From: Mytilisepta virgata
Taxonomy: Eukaryota > Mollusca > Bivalvia > Mytilida > Mytilidae
Assembly (NCBI GenBank): GCA_028015205.1
Contig: CM051517.1
Span: 58,589,455 to 58,653,454 of the forward strand
Reading direction: 5' to 3'
DNA length: 64,000 nucleotides
In this document: in pieces, positions 32,811 through 45,099 of the stretch
Numbering within the stretch: the first letter of the stretch is position 1
Layout: each line of letters opens with the position of its first letter
Notes under the pieces: model-generated
What the model was told of the DNA's origin: nothing
The model's input: the letters and a program-made list of their open reading frames with translations, nothing else
Database searches by the model: none
Translations under genes and position numbers: made by a program

Positions 32811-35734
32811 TTTGATTTCTAAAGTACAGAAATGTTGGAGCAGACTTCTAATGAAGCTCAAAATACCAAGGTTATATGCATTACAATGGTTCAAGAAATG
32901 GATATTGTGAATTCAGCTATTTTTGTGGATTTTGGGGGAAGGGCATATTTTTTGGTTCTTGAATTCATAGATTTTAAATTTCACAAAAAATGTTAAAACA
33001 AAAAGCTGTTGTAATTGCCACAATTATTTAATACCAGAAGATAAATAAACAGTTTTAAAAATATTGATTTGTGATTACAAATTAGACATGTATATGACCG
33101 TTTAGGGCTTAAGCAAAACATAATATTGTAAGAACAATTTATGTTTTGTTGGATTCTTAAATTCGTGGATTGATCTATCCACGAAATCCACAAAAATTGG
33201 TGAACCACAAATAAATAATTGGTTCATAGTATATGTAATCAGGATCTTTGCTGCTGAAATTTCAAAATAATAATTTTTTTTCTATTCTAAATATTTTTGA
33301 CAAGCGGAGTATGGTTTTTTTTTTTTTTTTGCTGTTTTTAAAGTCATTGTTCATAATATGATGTATAGGTGTAAAATGATTAAACGTATTTTTTATGCAG
33401 ATAATATAATCATGTTTTTAGCATTCATTTTATAGAATTGAAATGTTTATGAAAAAGTTAAGGGTCACAAATTTTTTAAAACTATTGTTGTTGTTTTACC
33501 CTTAAAGAGCTTTTGAATCTATATATACTGTAATTGAATCTTTATATTTAAGTATTGATATTTTCAGTTAAAGACATCTATTGGTTTACAAGCTAATGTT
33601 TCTACAAGAATTTTTGTAAGAATTGAGGACTTTTATTTTAAATCGAAGTAAACAATTTTGCAAAAATTTATTTTGCTATAGTCAGTTTCAGCAAGTATGC
33701 ATGTTTAGTCATGCTTTTAATTCAAATATCAGATTGATGTTTCATAGTATTGATTATTTTCCTCTTTGATACATGTATATATTGTGAAATACATTAAAAT
33801 GATACTCAAAAATGCATATTGATCACCAATTAAAGGCCCACTAAGGCATATAAAGCAAGTATGATTGATTCAACAGAAAATACTGTATAGAGTCAGTTAT
33901 CGTTGTTTTAGAACCTACAGGTATGAGTCAATTTCTTTCGACCTAAGCAAAAATTTCAGACATCAGGATTAATTTTTATATATATTATTGTTAAGGGTCT
34001 AAAGAATTTGTCGGAGTTATCCGGATTTGGAACTTAAATGTGTTTGAGATAACGAGAGTTGACTGTATTTTGAATTTTCTGAACTCTTCAGTAAAACCTC
34101 AACCAATATAATGAAATTTTAGTTTGAGATTTTATTTTTGGATTTTAGATTGATAATCTCGTACACTCCAAAAAATTGATGCCAAACATAGGTATAAATT
34201 TAAATTGTTTTAATAAAATATAAAAGAATATATTTAACAAAAGTGCAATAAATTTTGAGTTGTAATTACAGAATCTCATATTTTGAAAAATTATTTATAT
34301 ATAGTATATATTTCACTAGTCTGAAAATGAACGGATATTGGGAATGCATATGTGATGCATTAGTTTAAAAACTGTAATAATATGATGTCATCATGGGTTA
34401 TTGAGTTGCCTTCAGAGATAAGTAACAAGCCACAACATTTGCCAAGCACTGCCAATTGCACCAAAAAATGTGGGTTTGAAAAGTTGAACCGTTAAAAGTT
34501 TTTGGCCAAACAACTAATGAAAATAATCTTTTGGCAATAGACAGGTAAAAATAGAATCACTTGGAGAATAATATATGGCAAAATTATTATCACACACCTT
34601 TCAGAATTCCTTTACATTTTTCATTTAGGCAGTATATGTACACTCAAGTTTAGATATTTGGTAAAGCATATATCACATGCTGTATCATCTTGAACAACCA
34701 ATATCAACTGAAGCACCAAGAAAATAAGGGGTTGTGACAAAGGGTAGCAATGCAATAAAGGAAATTCATACAAATTGTTTTATGAAGGGATGCCATATAC
34801 ATAAATATACAACATAAGTGCACTGTACAAAATATTTATATGAGGCTTAGGAACTGGGGTAAATGTGAGGCTCTGTCAATTTTTTTTCTGAGAAATACAA
34901 ATATTTTCTATATTCTTCTATAGTACGCTGATATTGTTTTTAACCTGCAATATTGACATTAAAATAATTATTTTTTATTATTTACGAAGGCATCATGTTT
35001 TTTAGTCTACATAAAGGCATGCTTATATCTGCTGGCACAGAGAAATATTTTTCTGAACATGTCTAACTGAGGAGAAAATAATATCAAATTATCAATTTTA
35101 ATAGATAACAATGTGGAAATCAATAGAAACAAAACAAGAATAATTTGTTGACATTTTTTCAAAGAATCTAACACAATTACCCCAATGTTAGTGGAGAGGC
35201 CCTAATGCTGTATTTGTATAGTAAACAAATACAGTTTTGATGTATTTGACACCTGATATGTTTCAATGGTGAAAATGATTGCTGGATAAAGTGTTTTATC
35301 AAATATCCAAAATGACTAAATATATATATGATTGACATTATTAAATCAGTTAGTAGGATCGTCGGTCATAAGTAATCAGTCTGTTTCAGCCAAATGGAAA
35401 TTATCTCATTCATATACTAGTATACCCGATATCCTTTCATTTGCACTTTCTGTTAAAAGTCTCAAATCAGCATTCCTTCAAAGTAAAAATTATAACCAAG
35501 TTTACCGGTAGACTAATTTTATGCTTTACAAGTTGTTTTATAGAAGGGATTTAACTAATTTAAATCTAGGTTGTTAGCTGTGATTTTAAGTAATTTTTTG
35601 AGGGTTGTATTATATAGATGTATAATGTGCAATTTGAAAATTTTTTGTGATTTGTTTATTTTTGAAAGTTATTCAATAAAAAATTCTGAAATACTTTTCT
35701 TGTTTTATTCATTTTTAATCATATTTTAGAACAG

Positions 35735-35798
35735 AAAAAAGATGGTTATCAGTTTGGCGATATAGGAAAAGCAGGCACGCCAATGCCTCGAAATAGGG
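35735..35798 (+). CDS. Candidate exon (possible CCDC125 extension or another gene)
   Basis: Bounded by ATTTTAGAACAG and GTGAAA. In phase 0 it reads KKDGYQFG then DIGKAGTPMPRNR and one leftover base. The phase fits both the donor of CCDC125 exon 12 upstream and the next candidate exon at 38652. An alternative acceptor lies five bases upstream. If the donor is not used the frame ends at TAA near 35861. Not matched to a known family. Confidence 0.35.
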
Positions 35799-35952
35799 GT
35801 GAAAGAAAATCCATTTTGATGTTATTTCGACAGATTATTTCTTGTTACTTAGCACTGTAACCTTAAATGAAATCTAGGTTAACATTTATTTATAAGAATA
35901 GATATTGGATAAAAATGTCCACATTTAAAAGGTAAAAATATATAAAAAATAT

Positions 35953-36028
35953 TTCACAAGGTAACTGTTCGCAGGAAGACATATCACCCCACCTGAACAC
36001 ATTATACTGACTCCGAGCCGACCAGTCA
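35953..36028 (-). mobile_element. SINE S1 fragment
   Basis: On the minus strand it retains GACTGGTCGGCTCGGAGTCA, GTATAATGTGTTCAGG and GATATGTCTTCCTGCGAACA, the middle part of S1. Head and tail are missing. Confidence 0.8.
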
Positions 36029-36337
36029 GTTGAGTTTGAAGTCTTCCAAATAATTAAAATAACCTTCACTTCGCGCCTAAAATTGACATTGCTTTTTGGT
36101 TCCAAAAAAATGTGGTTGCTTGGCAGTTTTTCAAAAATAATAGATTCTTGAGATTTGTCTGTGAAATATTAAATTTTTTGGAACAAAACGTAGAAGTTAT
36201 TAACGACCAAAAAGGTGCCAGAAGAACCGAACAACAACAATTTCTCTAGCATTTTTTAAGTGGCATGCCAGGATAAAAATATTAAACTTTTTAAGTTCGT
36301 CACTGCAGTTAGACAATCAAACGCCAACTCCTTTTTA

Positions 36338-36710
36338 TGCCCCGTTCACGAATGTGGATGGGGCATATAGGGTTACCCTTGTCCGTCCATACGTCCGAAC
36401 TATGTGGTTAAGTTTTGCGTTTAGGTTCATTTCTTTGGAACTAAGCATAGTGTATCAATGAAACTTAATCAGTAGATATGACTTGGGTAGTACTGAGCAG
36501 TTATACAATAATTGGATCATTATGACCTACACTTTATGCTTGAGCGACTCGGGTTAAGTTTTGCATTTAGGTTCATTTCTTTGGTATTAAGCATGGTGTA
36601 TCAACGGAACTTCATCAGTGGATGTGCTTGGATAGTACTGAGAATTCATACATGATGACCTACATTTTAGGCGGGGCATCCGTGTATTGCAGAAAACTAG
36701 TTCTAGTTTT
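36338..36710 (+). repeat. Family P tandem element, copy 2
   Basis: It has a full header (TGCCCCGTTCACGAATGTGG, ATGGGGCATATAGGG, GTCCGTCCATACGTCC), about two 148-bp subunits and a trailer GGCGGGGCATCCGTG with ACTAGTTCTAGTTTT. The GGGGCAT at both ends in opposite senses suggests true element termini. Confidence 0.85.
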
Positions 36711-37184
36711 AATTATACAATGTATAAATGAACTAAGGTCATTCCAGTTTAACAGCTATCATACGGTATGAATTAATCACTTATGCCTGTGATGTTTAGT
36801 TTGACTGTCTTTAAAGCATTAAAAATCTACAATAAAAATTCCGAGCTTCCGTAATTTTGACGAAAAACGTGTCTATAAAGTAAGCCACTTCTCTGCCAAC
36901 GAATTAATAAATACATGCATGTAAGACTAAATTCATATTCGGTCATTAAGACACTAAATATGTCTTAAAGAAATCGGCTTCTCTTATTGTGAAGTTTTGG
37001 CTATTTTCATTTAGTGTTTTATTTGCTTTTCACCATTCCGGGTTGGTTATTATTGTTTAGGCTTTCAACATTTGGTTTTGAGTACTACGAAATAAACATA
37101 AATGTATTTTGTCAAAATTCGTAACATTTTTTTGTCAATTCTATAATAGCTGCAAATAATTAAATTGTTAACTTTTTGTCATCA

Positions 37185-37690
37185 TTTGGCGTCCGTCGTC
37201 CGTCCGTGTAAATTTTTACATGTTGATCTTCTCCTCTGAAACCCCTAGATCAAATGAACTGAAACTTGGTATGAAGCATCTATGGAAGGGCCTTTATAAA
37301 GTTTGCATATTTCGTCCCGATTGGACAGCTAATAGGGCCGCCATGATGAATTCTAATTTCTGATTGGTCAAAATTTCAAAAATTTTCTTTTCTGAAACCG
37401 CAAAGCCAAATGAACTGTAACTTGGTATGAAGCATCTGTGAAAAGACCTATATAAAATTTGCATATTTCTTCCCAATCATAAAGCTAAAATGACGGTCAT
37501 GATGAATTCTTATTTCTGATTGGTCAAAATTTGAAAAATCTTCTCCTCTGAAATTAAAAAGCCAAATGAACTGATACTTGGTATGAAGCATCTATGGAGG
37601 TTCAATTACAATTTTCACTTGATATGAAATAAAATGGATTGATTTTCGGACAGTCGGGTGAGCTATACAGGCTCAATTCTCTTGAGCGTC
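37185..37690 (+). repeat. Tandem element, ~155-bp subunits, GTGAGCTATACAGGCTC trailer
   Basis: Header CGTCCGTCGTCCGTCCG, then three units with CTTCTCCTCTGAAA, CAAATGAACTGAAACTTGG and TATGAAGCATCTATGG (near 37225, 37387 and 37540), then GGACAGTCGGGTGAGCTATA and CAGGCTCAATTCTCTTGAGC. Same plan as 11340-12210. Confidence 0.85.
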
Positions 37691-38651
37691 TTGTTTGTAA
37701 ACGTTTTGGCTCGTTTTCTCTACCGAAAGTAATACCCTCCTTTAGTATTTTTTGATCGAATAGCCGACTTGGTAATTTTGAAATCGTGATCGACTAGTAC
37801 TCTATTTCCAATATAAGAATAACAAATTTTATTCTTAATTTTTCTTGTGGAATTTTTCCTCATTGATTATTTCTATTCGCCAAAATTGGACTAATCGGTA
37901 CGACATCGAAAATGGACAAATCGGTACCATTTGCTAACTATAAAGGCTCAAAATCTCAGCTTGAATTGCTCACTGCCAGATCAATCTAACTAGTACGTGT
38001 AATAAGATGATATTTGTTAAAATAATAATCTTCATACTTAGATTGTAGCTTGTCATTTTATTTTTACAAAAAAATAGGTTTATACACTTGATTGACTTTC
38101 CAAAAATGTTTGTGTTTTTAAATATTTGTAATTTCCTTGCTAAAGACTATAAAATATATACTTGATTAACCCCCAAAAGGCATGTATTGACGACTCATTT
38201 GTATACGAGACACGATATGATATTTGATGTGATGATTTGAAGAACAATAAATAAAAAACAACAAACAAACAATATGTACAAAACCAACATGGTTAATTAG
38301 ACAAGAAATTGTCATTAGACAACATACACGTGAAAGCGTGTAACAGCATAAAAACTGAAATGTTTAACATTGAAGTCTGGAAAGAAAAAAATAAATCAAT
38401 CGCAGGATGGATTGACGGATCAACGTATGTCCGGAACATTTTTGACAGTAAAAGGTTAAAGAGGAATTTGATCACCGTTTGTATGGTAAATTAAATTTGA
38501 CACGTTAATATGAGTCAACTTTCAAGAAAATAAAGAAAAATGACATTTTCATTGATGTCTTCAAAGTAAACTATTTCCTTTTGAAATAGTTTTGTGTACA
38601 TCAACTATACAGCCTTGGAATTAATATATTGAAGTATTTTCATTTTTTCAG

Positions 38652-38686
38652 TAGAGGAGGTGCAGTACCGTCGCTACCAAGCACAG
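38652..38686 (+). CDS. Candidate small exon
   Basis: A 35-base segment between CATTTTTTCAG and a strong donor GTAAGC. With one base from the exon at 35735-35798 it reads VEEVQYRRYQAQ and ends in phase 0. It could equally be a 5'-UTR exon of the glycine-rich protein gene 1.1 kb downstream, whose coding exon starts right after a splice acceptor. Confidence 0.35.
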
Positions 38687-39786
38687 GTAAGCATAATGTC
38701 AAATTTCCATGCATTGGTTTCAAAATAAGGTCTATCTCGAAGCAATTTGCAGGTCACCGCACAATATTCTACATTATATTAGGTTCTCAAATCTCAAAAC
38801 TTTCATTATCTTGAAATATTTTGAAGTTCCGAGTCGACTTCTTTGATTAATGACAAGAACACATGTATATCTTTTGTAGATCTTTAATGAGAATTTGAAT
38901 GTATGTGTGAACAATTTTTTCTTAAAAAAGAATTAATTATTATCCTGAATCGTAAATTTCACGATTCGAAAGGTATTAAAATCGCAAGTCTAAAAGGATA
39001 TAAGATTCTACACAGAGCGCAAATTTATCACAGCGTTAATTAATCCAGTAAATTATATACATAAATGTTAAGGTAGATTTGGAGAAAAGATATGCGCAAA
39101 ATAAAAAAAACAAAAAAAAAAAAAAAAACAATACAAAAATGGAAATATGACAACGGTTAGTAAAATAGACTGCAACGTGTTGTCAGTAAGCACACAGAAC
39201 ATATATTATTGTAACCAAAGCAAAACCCACTTTGAAATAAACTTTTTCAAAATATACGCAAACGTCATAGGATTCTTAAATTGTGAATAAAAAAATAGAA
39301 AAATGGAATGTTATTTGTTTGTTGTTTTTGTTGTTGTTGTTTGTTGTTGTATGTATTTCCCCTTTTTAATTTAAATTCAAACTGGGCTAAGACAGCCAAC
39401 GCACTTTAAATTATTTAATCTATCTGAAATAACGCGCTTTGAAAGAAAATTTGTCTAAATGTACCCAAACAGCACTAGTGAATTATAAAAAGCAATTCAA
39501 ATTATACACAAATTAAGTATACACTATTTGAGAAAATGGTTAAATGATAGTTTTGATTAAACTCAGTACAATATATATATAATTCATTATTATCACTGAA
39601 TTTTTAGCAAACATATTAAATGTAGTCATTTAATCGGAATTTGACTCACTTCGAACAAAAAAGACAAATTTAAATTTATTTTCAATAAAACTAAACGTTA
39701 CCATTAATTTTCATGGCAGTTTGATTCGTTAATCTTCTTCGTACTCATACAGGCTAGAATTTAACAATTTTTCATCTATGTTTTAG

Positions 39787-41937
39787 ATGATGAGAATATT
39801 GACCGTCGTGTGTTTTCTTTACATTACAATTGTTACGGTACTTGGAGATGAAGAAAATGGCATAGATGCTGCACTGGCTACTGCTGCTCTTGCTGCTAGC
39901 AGTAGCAGTAGCGGAGGTGGAAACGGAGCAGGCCTTTGGGAGCAAATATTTGGAACAGAAGCGAATGCTTTCGACGGGGGCAATGGAAGTCCATTCAACG
40001 GAGCGTTTCTACAAGCTATAATGTCTGACCTTGGGACAGATAACATTGGATTACTGGCTTTGCTTCAATCAACCAACGCAAAGAGCAGTGCAGGAGTAGA
40101 CTTTACTGCCAATACCCTAGGAGCAGGTGGTGGTGGTGGAGGTGGCGGTGGTGGTGGATTTGGAGGAGGAGGAGGAGGTGGTGGTGGTGGTGGTGGTGGT
40201 GGTGGTGGTGGTGGTGGTGGAGGGTTTGGAGCAGGTAGTGCTTTCGGCGGACTCGGAGCAGGCGGTGCTGCCGGTGGATTTGGAGCAGGTGGTGCTGCCG
40301 GCGGATTTGGAGGAGGAGGAGGTGGTGGTGGTGGTGGATTTGGAGCAGGTAAAGCTGCTGGAGGATTCGGAGCAGGTATTGCTGCCGGTGGATTTGGAGC
40401 AGGCGGTGCTGCCGGTGGATTTGGAGCAGGTGGTGCTGCCGGCGGATTTGGAGGAGGAGGTGGTGGTGGTGGTGGATTTGGAGCAGGTAAAGCTGCTGGA
40501 GGATTTGGAGCAGGTATTGCTGCCGGTGGATTTGGAGCAGGTGGTGCTGCCGGCGGATTTGGAGGAAGAGGAGGTGGTGGTGGTGGTGGTGGTGGTGGAT
40601 TTGGAGCAGGTAAAGCTGCTGGAGGATTCGGAGTAGGTGGTGCTGCCGGTGGATTTGGGGTTGGTGGCGCTGTCGGTGGATTCGGAGCAGGTGGTGGATT
40701 TGGAGCAGGTAAAGCTGCAGGAGGATTCAGAGCAGGTAGCGCAGCCGGTGGATTTGGAGTAGGTGGTGCTGGTGGTGGATTTGGAGTTGGAGGTGCTGCT
40801 GGTTTCCGTAAGGGAATTGGAGGATCAGCAACTGGAGTGGGAATTGGACGTGGTTTTAATGGCGGATTTGGTTCGGCTGGGAGAGGAACTTTGGGTTTTA
40901 AATCATCTGGAGGTTTTCCTGGAATGGGAAGTGGAGGATCATTTGGAGGTAAACCCGTTCCATTTCCAGATTCAAATTTTATTGGACCACATTCGACAGG
41001 TTTTGCATCGGCAAATTCATTTATTGACAGTTTGGTTCTTGGTGACCTTTCTACTTTTCCCGGAAGAAGAAAGAAATTTTTCGGAGGTGGCGGATCTATC
41101 AATACAAATGTAAATGCAATTTTATCAGAGTTAATAGCGTCTCGAAGAGACAGATTTGACAGCAATGGTATCATTGATATAATAAGGTTAATTTCTAGGG
41201 AACGAGCAAGAGATAATCAAATTAATCAACATAATTTCAAGAATATTATGGCATTGTTACATAGTATTCGAAAGGATAGAAGAATGCCAACGATTGTTGG
41301 ACTCGACAGCGCAGGAAAAAGTAAACAACTTCTGGATGGCGGAGGTCCATTCTCCTTTGGTCGATTCGATTCTTCATCGGGATTTGACACGTCGTTTGAT
41401 TCCGGATTTGCTTCCAGACCTTCTCGGGAAAGAATAGCTAAAGATATTAACTTGAATATAGTGGTCAAGCCCGATCGCATGGACTCTGGTAAAAGTGGCG
41501 TTTCGCCCGTCATGCCAAAACAAATGCCAATTTTCAGTCCAGTTGGTCCAGTAGAAAAAAATCCAAAATTATTTTCGTTCAAAAATATTCCGAATATAGA
41601 CACATCATTCGCAGGGTTTCGGGCGCCATTGAAGGATTCATCCGGAGGAGGACATTTAAAACCCATTCCAAAATTGGTTGCCCAGCAACAGCTTGCTCAT
41701 TTCATGAAAGACACAAATCGTGGAGACATATGGAAACATTGGGAAAAGAATAAAGGTATGACAATATCAGAAAATACTGCTCCGTCACCTGGATTTGTTC
41801 CAGTTAGGAGTTTTTTGGGAGGCCTTAGTCCTGAGACACAAATCCAACACTCACAACAGATCATAGCATTTCCAAAGAAACCTTATGAAATGTCCCGTCC
41901 AATATTTAAAGTGCCAGTTGGCACTAATAAGCATTAG
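39787..41937 (+). CDS. Secreted glycine-rich GFGAG-repeat protein (matrix/silk-like)
   Basis: A single open exon of 716 residues, intact. It opens with a signal peptide (MMRILTVVCFLYITIVTVLG, cut probably after LG), then Ala/Ser-rich sequence, then a non-repetitive stretch to about residue 110. Residues about 115-345 are Gly runs alternating with GFGAGGAAG, GFGAGKAAG and GFGAGIAAG units. The remaining ~370 residues are not repetitive and include a basic helical stretch (ILSELIASRRDRFDSNGIID, FKNIMALLHSIRKDRR) and a Lys-rich end (DIWKHWEKNKG). Glycine is written mostly GGT/GGA in tandem, so the repeat number is likely polymorphic. ATG follows a splice acceptor (CTATGTTTTAG) directly, so the promoter and a 5'-UTR exon lie upstream. 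In a mollusc a shell-matrix or byssal role is plausible; I do not recognise the C-terminal half. Confidence 0.85.
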   Translation: MMRILTVVCFLYITIVTVLGDEENGIDAALATAALAASSSSSGGGNGAGLWEQIFGTEANAFDGGNGSPFNGAFLQAIMSDLGTDNIGLLALLQSTNAKSSAGVDFTANTLGAGGGGGGGGGGGFGGGGGGGGGGGGGGGGGGGGGFGAGSAFGGLGAGGAAGGFGAGGAAGGFGGGGGGGGGGFGAGKAAGGFGAGIAAGGFGAGGAAGGFGAGGAAGGFGGGGGGGGGFGAGKAAGGFGAGIAAGGFGAGGAAGGFGGRGGGGGGGGGGFGAGKAAGGFGVGGAAGGFGVGGAVGGFGAGGGFGAGKAAGGFRAGSAAGGFGVGGAGGGFGVGGAAGFRKGIGGSATGVGIGRGFNGGFGSAGRGTLGFKSSGGFPGMGSGGSFGGKPVPFPDSNFIGPHSTGFASANSFIDSLVLGDLSTFPGRRKKFFGGGGSINTNVNAILSELIASRRDRFDSNGIIDIIRLISRERARDNQINQHNFKNIMALLHSIRKDRRMPTIVGLDSAGKSKQLLDGGGPFSFGRFDSSSGFDTSFDSGFASRPSRERIAKDINLNIVVKPDRMDSGKSGVSPVMPKQMPIFSPVGPVEKNPKLFSFKNIPNIDTSFAGFRAPLKDSSGGGHLKPIPKLVAQQQLAHFMKDTNRGDIWKHWEKNKGMTISENTAPSPGFVPVRSFLGGLSPETQIQHSQQIIAFPKKPYEMSRPIFKVPVGTNKH

Positions 41938-42732
41938 TGTGGTATGTAACATTTTATCGATCTAAATATACTTTTTTAAAAAAAACAACTGAAATAAGTA
42001 GAATGTAGATTTCATTTACATTACCATAACATTCCCAAACCGAGTTCTTTTGAATCGGTCAGAATTTATTTTAAGTTCATTTCATTTTATTTACTGGGTT
42101 GTTAGATAAAAAAAATCAGTTTTCAGTTTAGCGATGTAAGTTGGGTAAGCGGGGAGGAAAATCAAATTTGCAGTTTTATTTTTGATTTCTTTTTTTTGTT
42201 GTTGCTGTTTTTTTTTAAATTATCATTATTTATTTCTATTTGCCTCCGCACTGACACTTTTTTTCTAATTTGTAGGTTGATAAATTCTGCAACTCTGTTA
42301 AAACTAATGACAAAAGATTAAGATTAAGCAACAATTCAAGGTAGACATGAAAAAACACAAACAAACAAAACAAAACGAACAACAAAAATGAAAATTTTCA
42401 CCTCTGTTTAAAATATTGTCGAAGCAAAAGAATATCGAATATCGAAGTAAAAAACTGAAAATTTAAAACCAAAAGACCAACTTTTAGGGACAAAATGGTA
42501 AGCATGTTCAGTTGACACCTGTTACTCATGCAATCAGGAATAAACGAAGAGACAAGAACAACTTCTATACTAATAAGTATACTTTAAAAAATAAGTTATG
42601 GCAAACTGAAAAATAAATCAAGACACCACAAAAAACAACATATAGCCCCTTCGAAATGAAAGGTATTAAATCTGGTATAAATAAAGAAAATGGCTAATGC
42701 TAAATATAAATGCATTCACATACTTTAATTCA

Positions 42733-43102
42733 TTAAGGATGCTCGCTGGTCATGTTTTGGTCTTTTTGTCAGATTTTCGGAATCATTTTATCCATTTCTT
42801 AAACATGAAATTTTTTGCCCATGAACCCTCATTTTTCTTTTATAATTCAATCATATATACTTTAAAATGGTATTTGACAATATTTTATGAAATCCTTTTG
42901 ATTTTTTCATACATTTTTGAGAGACTGAAGTTGTCAAAGACAAACCCACTTCCTGCAAATTTTCAAGGCCTTATAGCTCTAAAATGAGCACATGAACCTA
43001 TATTTTTTTCTTGCTTATTTGTTTACTATTCATATGTTCTCTCAAACTAAAACACCTATTTCAAATCCTATTTATTTCCTATTAGACGAGCGATATCCTT
43101 AA
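42733..43102. mobile_element. MITE family B, copy 2, TTAA-flanked
   Basis: Starts TTAAGGATGCTCGCTGGTC and ends GACGAGCGATATCCTTAA, with an interior closely matching 27492-27888 but missing about 25 bp. The plus-strand open frame over its left half is an artefact. Confidence 0.88.
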
Positions 43103-45099
43103 TTGCTGAATTTTCTCTAGTTCACAGGCATTAAACCACTTTGTATACTCTTTTTTGTATTACGGAATATTTGGGATGGTGGCTGCAAGATACGGCCGTA
43201 GATGCTTTTTGGGACAGCCTCTCAATCTATGAATGAAAAACACTCGATTGATCGAGTGTCGATGGCATTTGTCGGTTTAAAATATCAGGATCGTTCTGGA
43301 CAATTATTTTTATAATTCTTTTAATATTTCAGGTTGATAACATGTGGAATATAGCCTTATAAGAAGATATAGAGAACAACATGAACCAGCCGGTCATTGC
43401 TTGCAATTTTGATATTAATATTTTGTATTTACTTTTAAAGAATATACTGTAAAACAAGATTTCTCTTTTCATTTCTAATGGACCTGTCTGTGTTGTGTAG
43501 AAGTATTTGAATGCCATCAATTATTCTTCATCGGTTGTAAGTTAGTGAGATTTGCGGGGTAATACACATACAATTTCCATATCATCGGCATATTTATCAT
43601 CTATCTCATCTTCGGGCTTTAGCTTGTTTACTGGCTGTTGGCCAGTTGGTGTCCTTATAGCACAAATGTAGCAATGCAAAAAACAAGCATATCAAATGAA
43701 AATATTTGATAATAAAAAATATTTTGACGTCATTTTTTTCTGTCTAATTATAATTTCTTATACAGACATTTTGCAGTTTCGACTTATATTTTTTTTTATT
43801 CAAAATGTTTTTATGTGAGGCAATTGAAAACTTATTATACTCAAACTTAAGCTTTTTGGAAATTAATCTACAATCCCATTCCTTTCCCGACTAGCTTCAT
43901 GTTAAATACAAATCATAAAGATCTGTTTTGGTTTTTTCTTTACAAAGAAACACAGCCCATGAACCACTCTTCTTTAAAATCATGCACAATATATCGAAAT
44001 ATTTAAGGGCTGCGCTCCTAAATCAAATAACGTACTTTCTATATAATAGTTGAAGTGATTGGCTTTCTCTTGAACAATTAGGTCATTTAAGATATCAAAT
44101 TTGTCTAGTTCGGAAAAGGGAGGCAAACTTTGTGGATAAATATTCTACACCCGTGTTGAAAGGACCCAAAGGTACTGGGGGGTTAAACTTTGACTTGAAA
44201 TTCAAAGAAGCAGGAGGTGCGACCAATTGTGACAAATACAGAATTACTATTGAATTATTGGTAAATCTTAAAATACGACGCTAATCACCAAAGATGAGGC
44301 AAATCACACATGTAAAGATTTTAACCAAATGACTATAGAGGCTCGAAGGAGCTCAACTTGAAGAGAGATTTTTTCTTGAAAGGCTATTTTACAATCTTGG
44401 CATCAATAAGTCCACTTTTGCTTATATTTTTCTATCATAAATAGCCTTACATTTATTTATTTGAAACAATAAATAACATTAGCCTTACTGGTCAGAAATC
44501 TGGACAAGCAAATAGACTTTTGAAAGAAGACTTCCCAAGCAGTATTCCACCATAGTTTAGTATGTGTCAAATTTCCCAGTAGTTTAAGAGAGCACTTAAA
44601 AATATCTTTTCGCTGACTCTTTTTGTAGTAACAGCGGTAAATTTTGTTGGAATTTTGGAACCCGATTAATAAAACAACTTGAAAGGGCACCACCTATATA
44701 AAGGTCCATTCCATCGAAATTTGGTTTTGTGTGCTTCAGTAGTTTCATAGAAGACTTTTTTTTGTACTTTTTGCTGACTTTTCTCATCCAGTAATTGCGA
44801 CGACACTTACTTGAGGTTTTTATCCTGTACATTTTTTCGAAAGGATGCCACTAGATCAATGGTTAATCCTAACTGGTTTCTGGGAAGTTTGAAGAAATTT
44901 GTGACGCACAATAAAACGGACACGATGTGACAAAGTGACTGTAAAAACTCACGCGGCCCTTTGGGTCAGATGAGCTAAAACAGTCAGCAAACCAAGCGAA
45001 TAAGAAATAGACAGCACGACAAACAAAACACAAGCAATGCGAACTCGCACAAAAAATGTGGATGACTTCGGGTCTCCATTGAATAAGCATATGTCCTGT

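Larger units (their letters stand above)
32811..39786. other. Stretch between CCDC125 exon 12 and the glycine-rich protein gene
   Basis: It holds two exon-like segments (35735-35798 and 38652-38686), a hairpin repeat at 33145-33235 (TTCGTGGA / TCCACGAA arms), a pogo-like trace near 34000-34070 (GAGATAACGAGAGTTGACTG), a SINE S1 fragment (35953-36028), family P copy 2 (36338-36710) and a tandem element (37185-37690). The rest is AT-rich with nothing recognised, including 34100-35700. Confidence 0.5.

Noticed and set aside
40127..40636. Plus-strand Val/Glu/Leu-rich open frame
   Set aside because: Shifted-frame shadow of the glycine repeat.
40065..41174. Long minus-strand proline-rich open frame (369 residues)
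   Set aside because: It is the antisense of the GGT/GGA glycine repeat (ACC/TCC gives Thr/Pro-rich), with no start context, no signal peptide and no splice support. The plus strand has the signal peptide.
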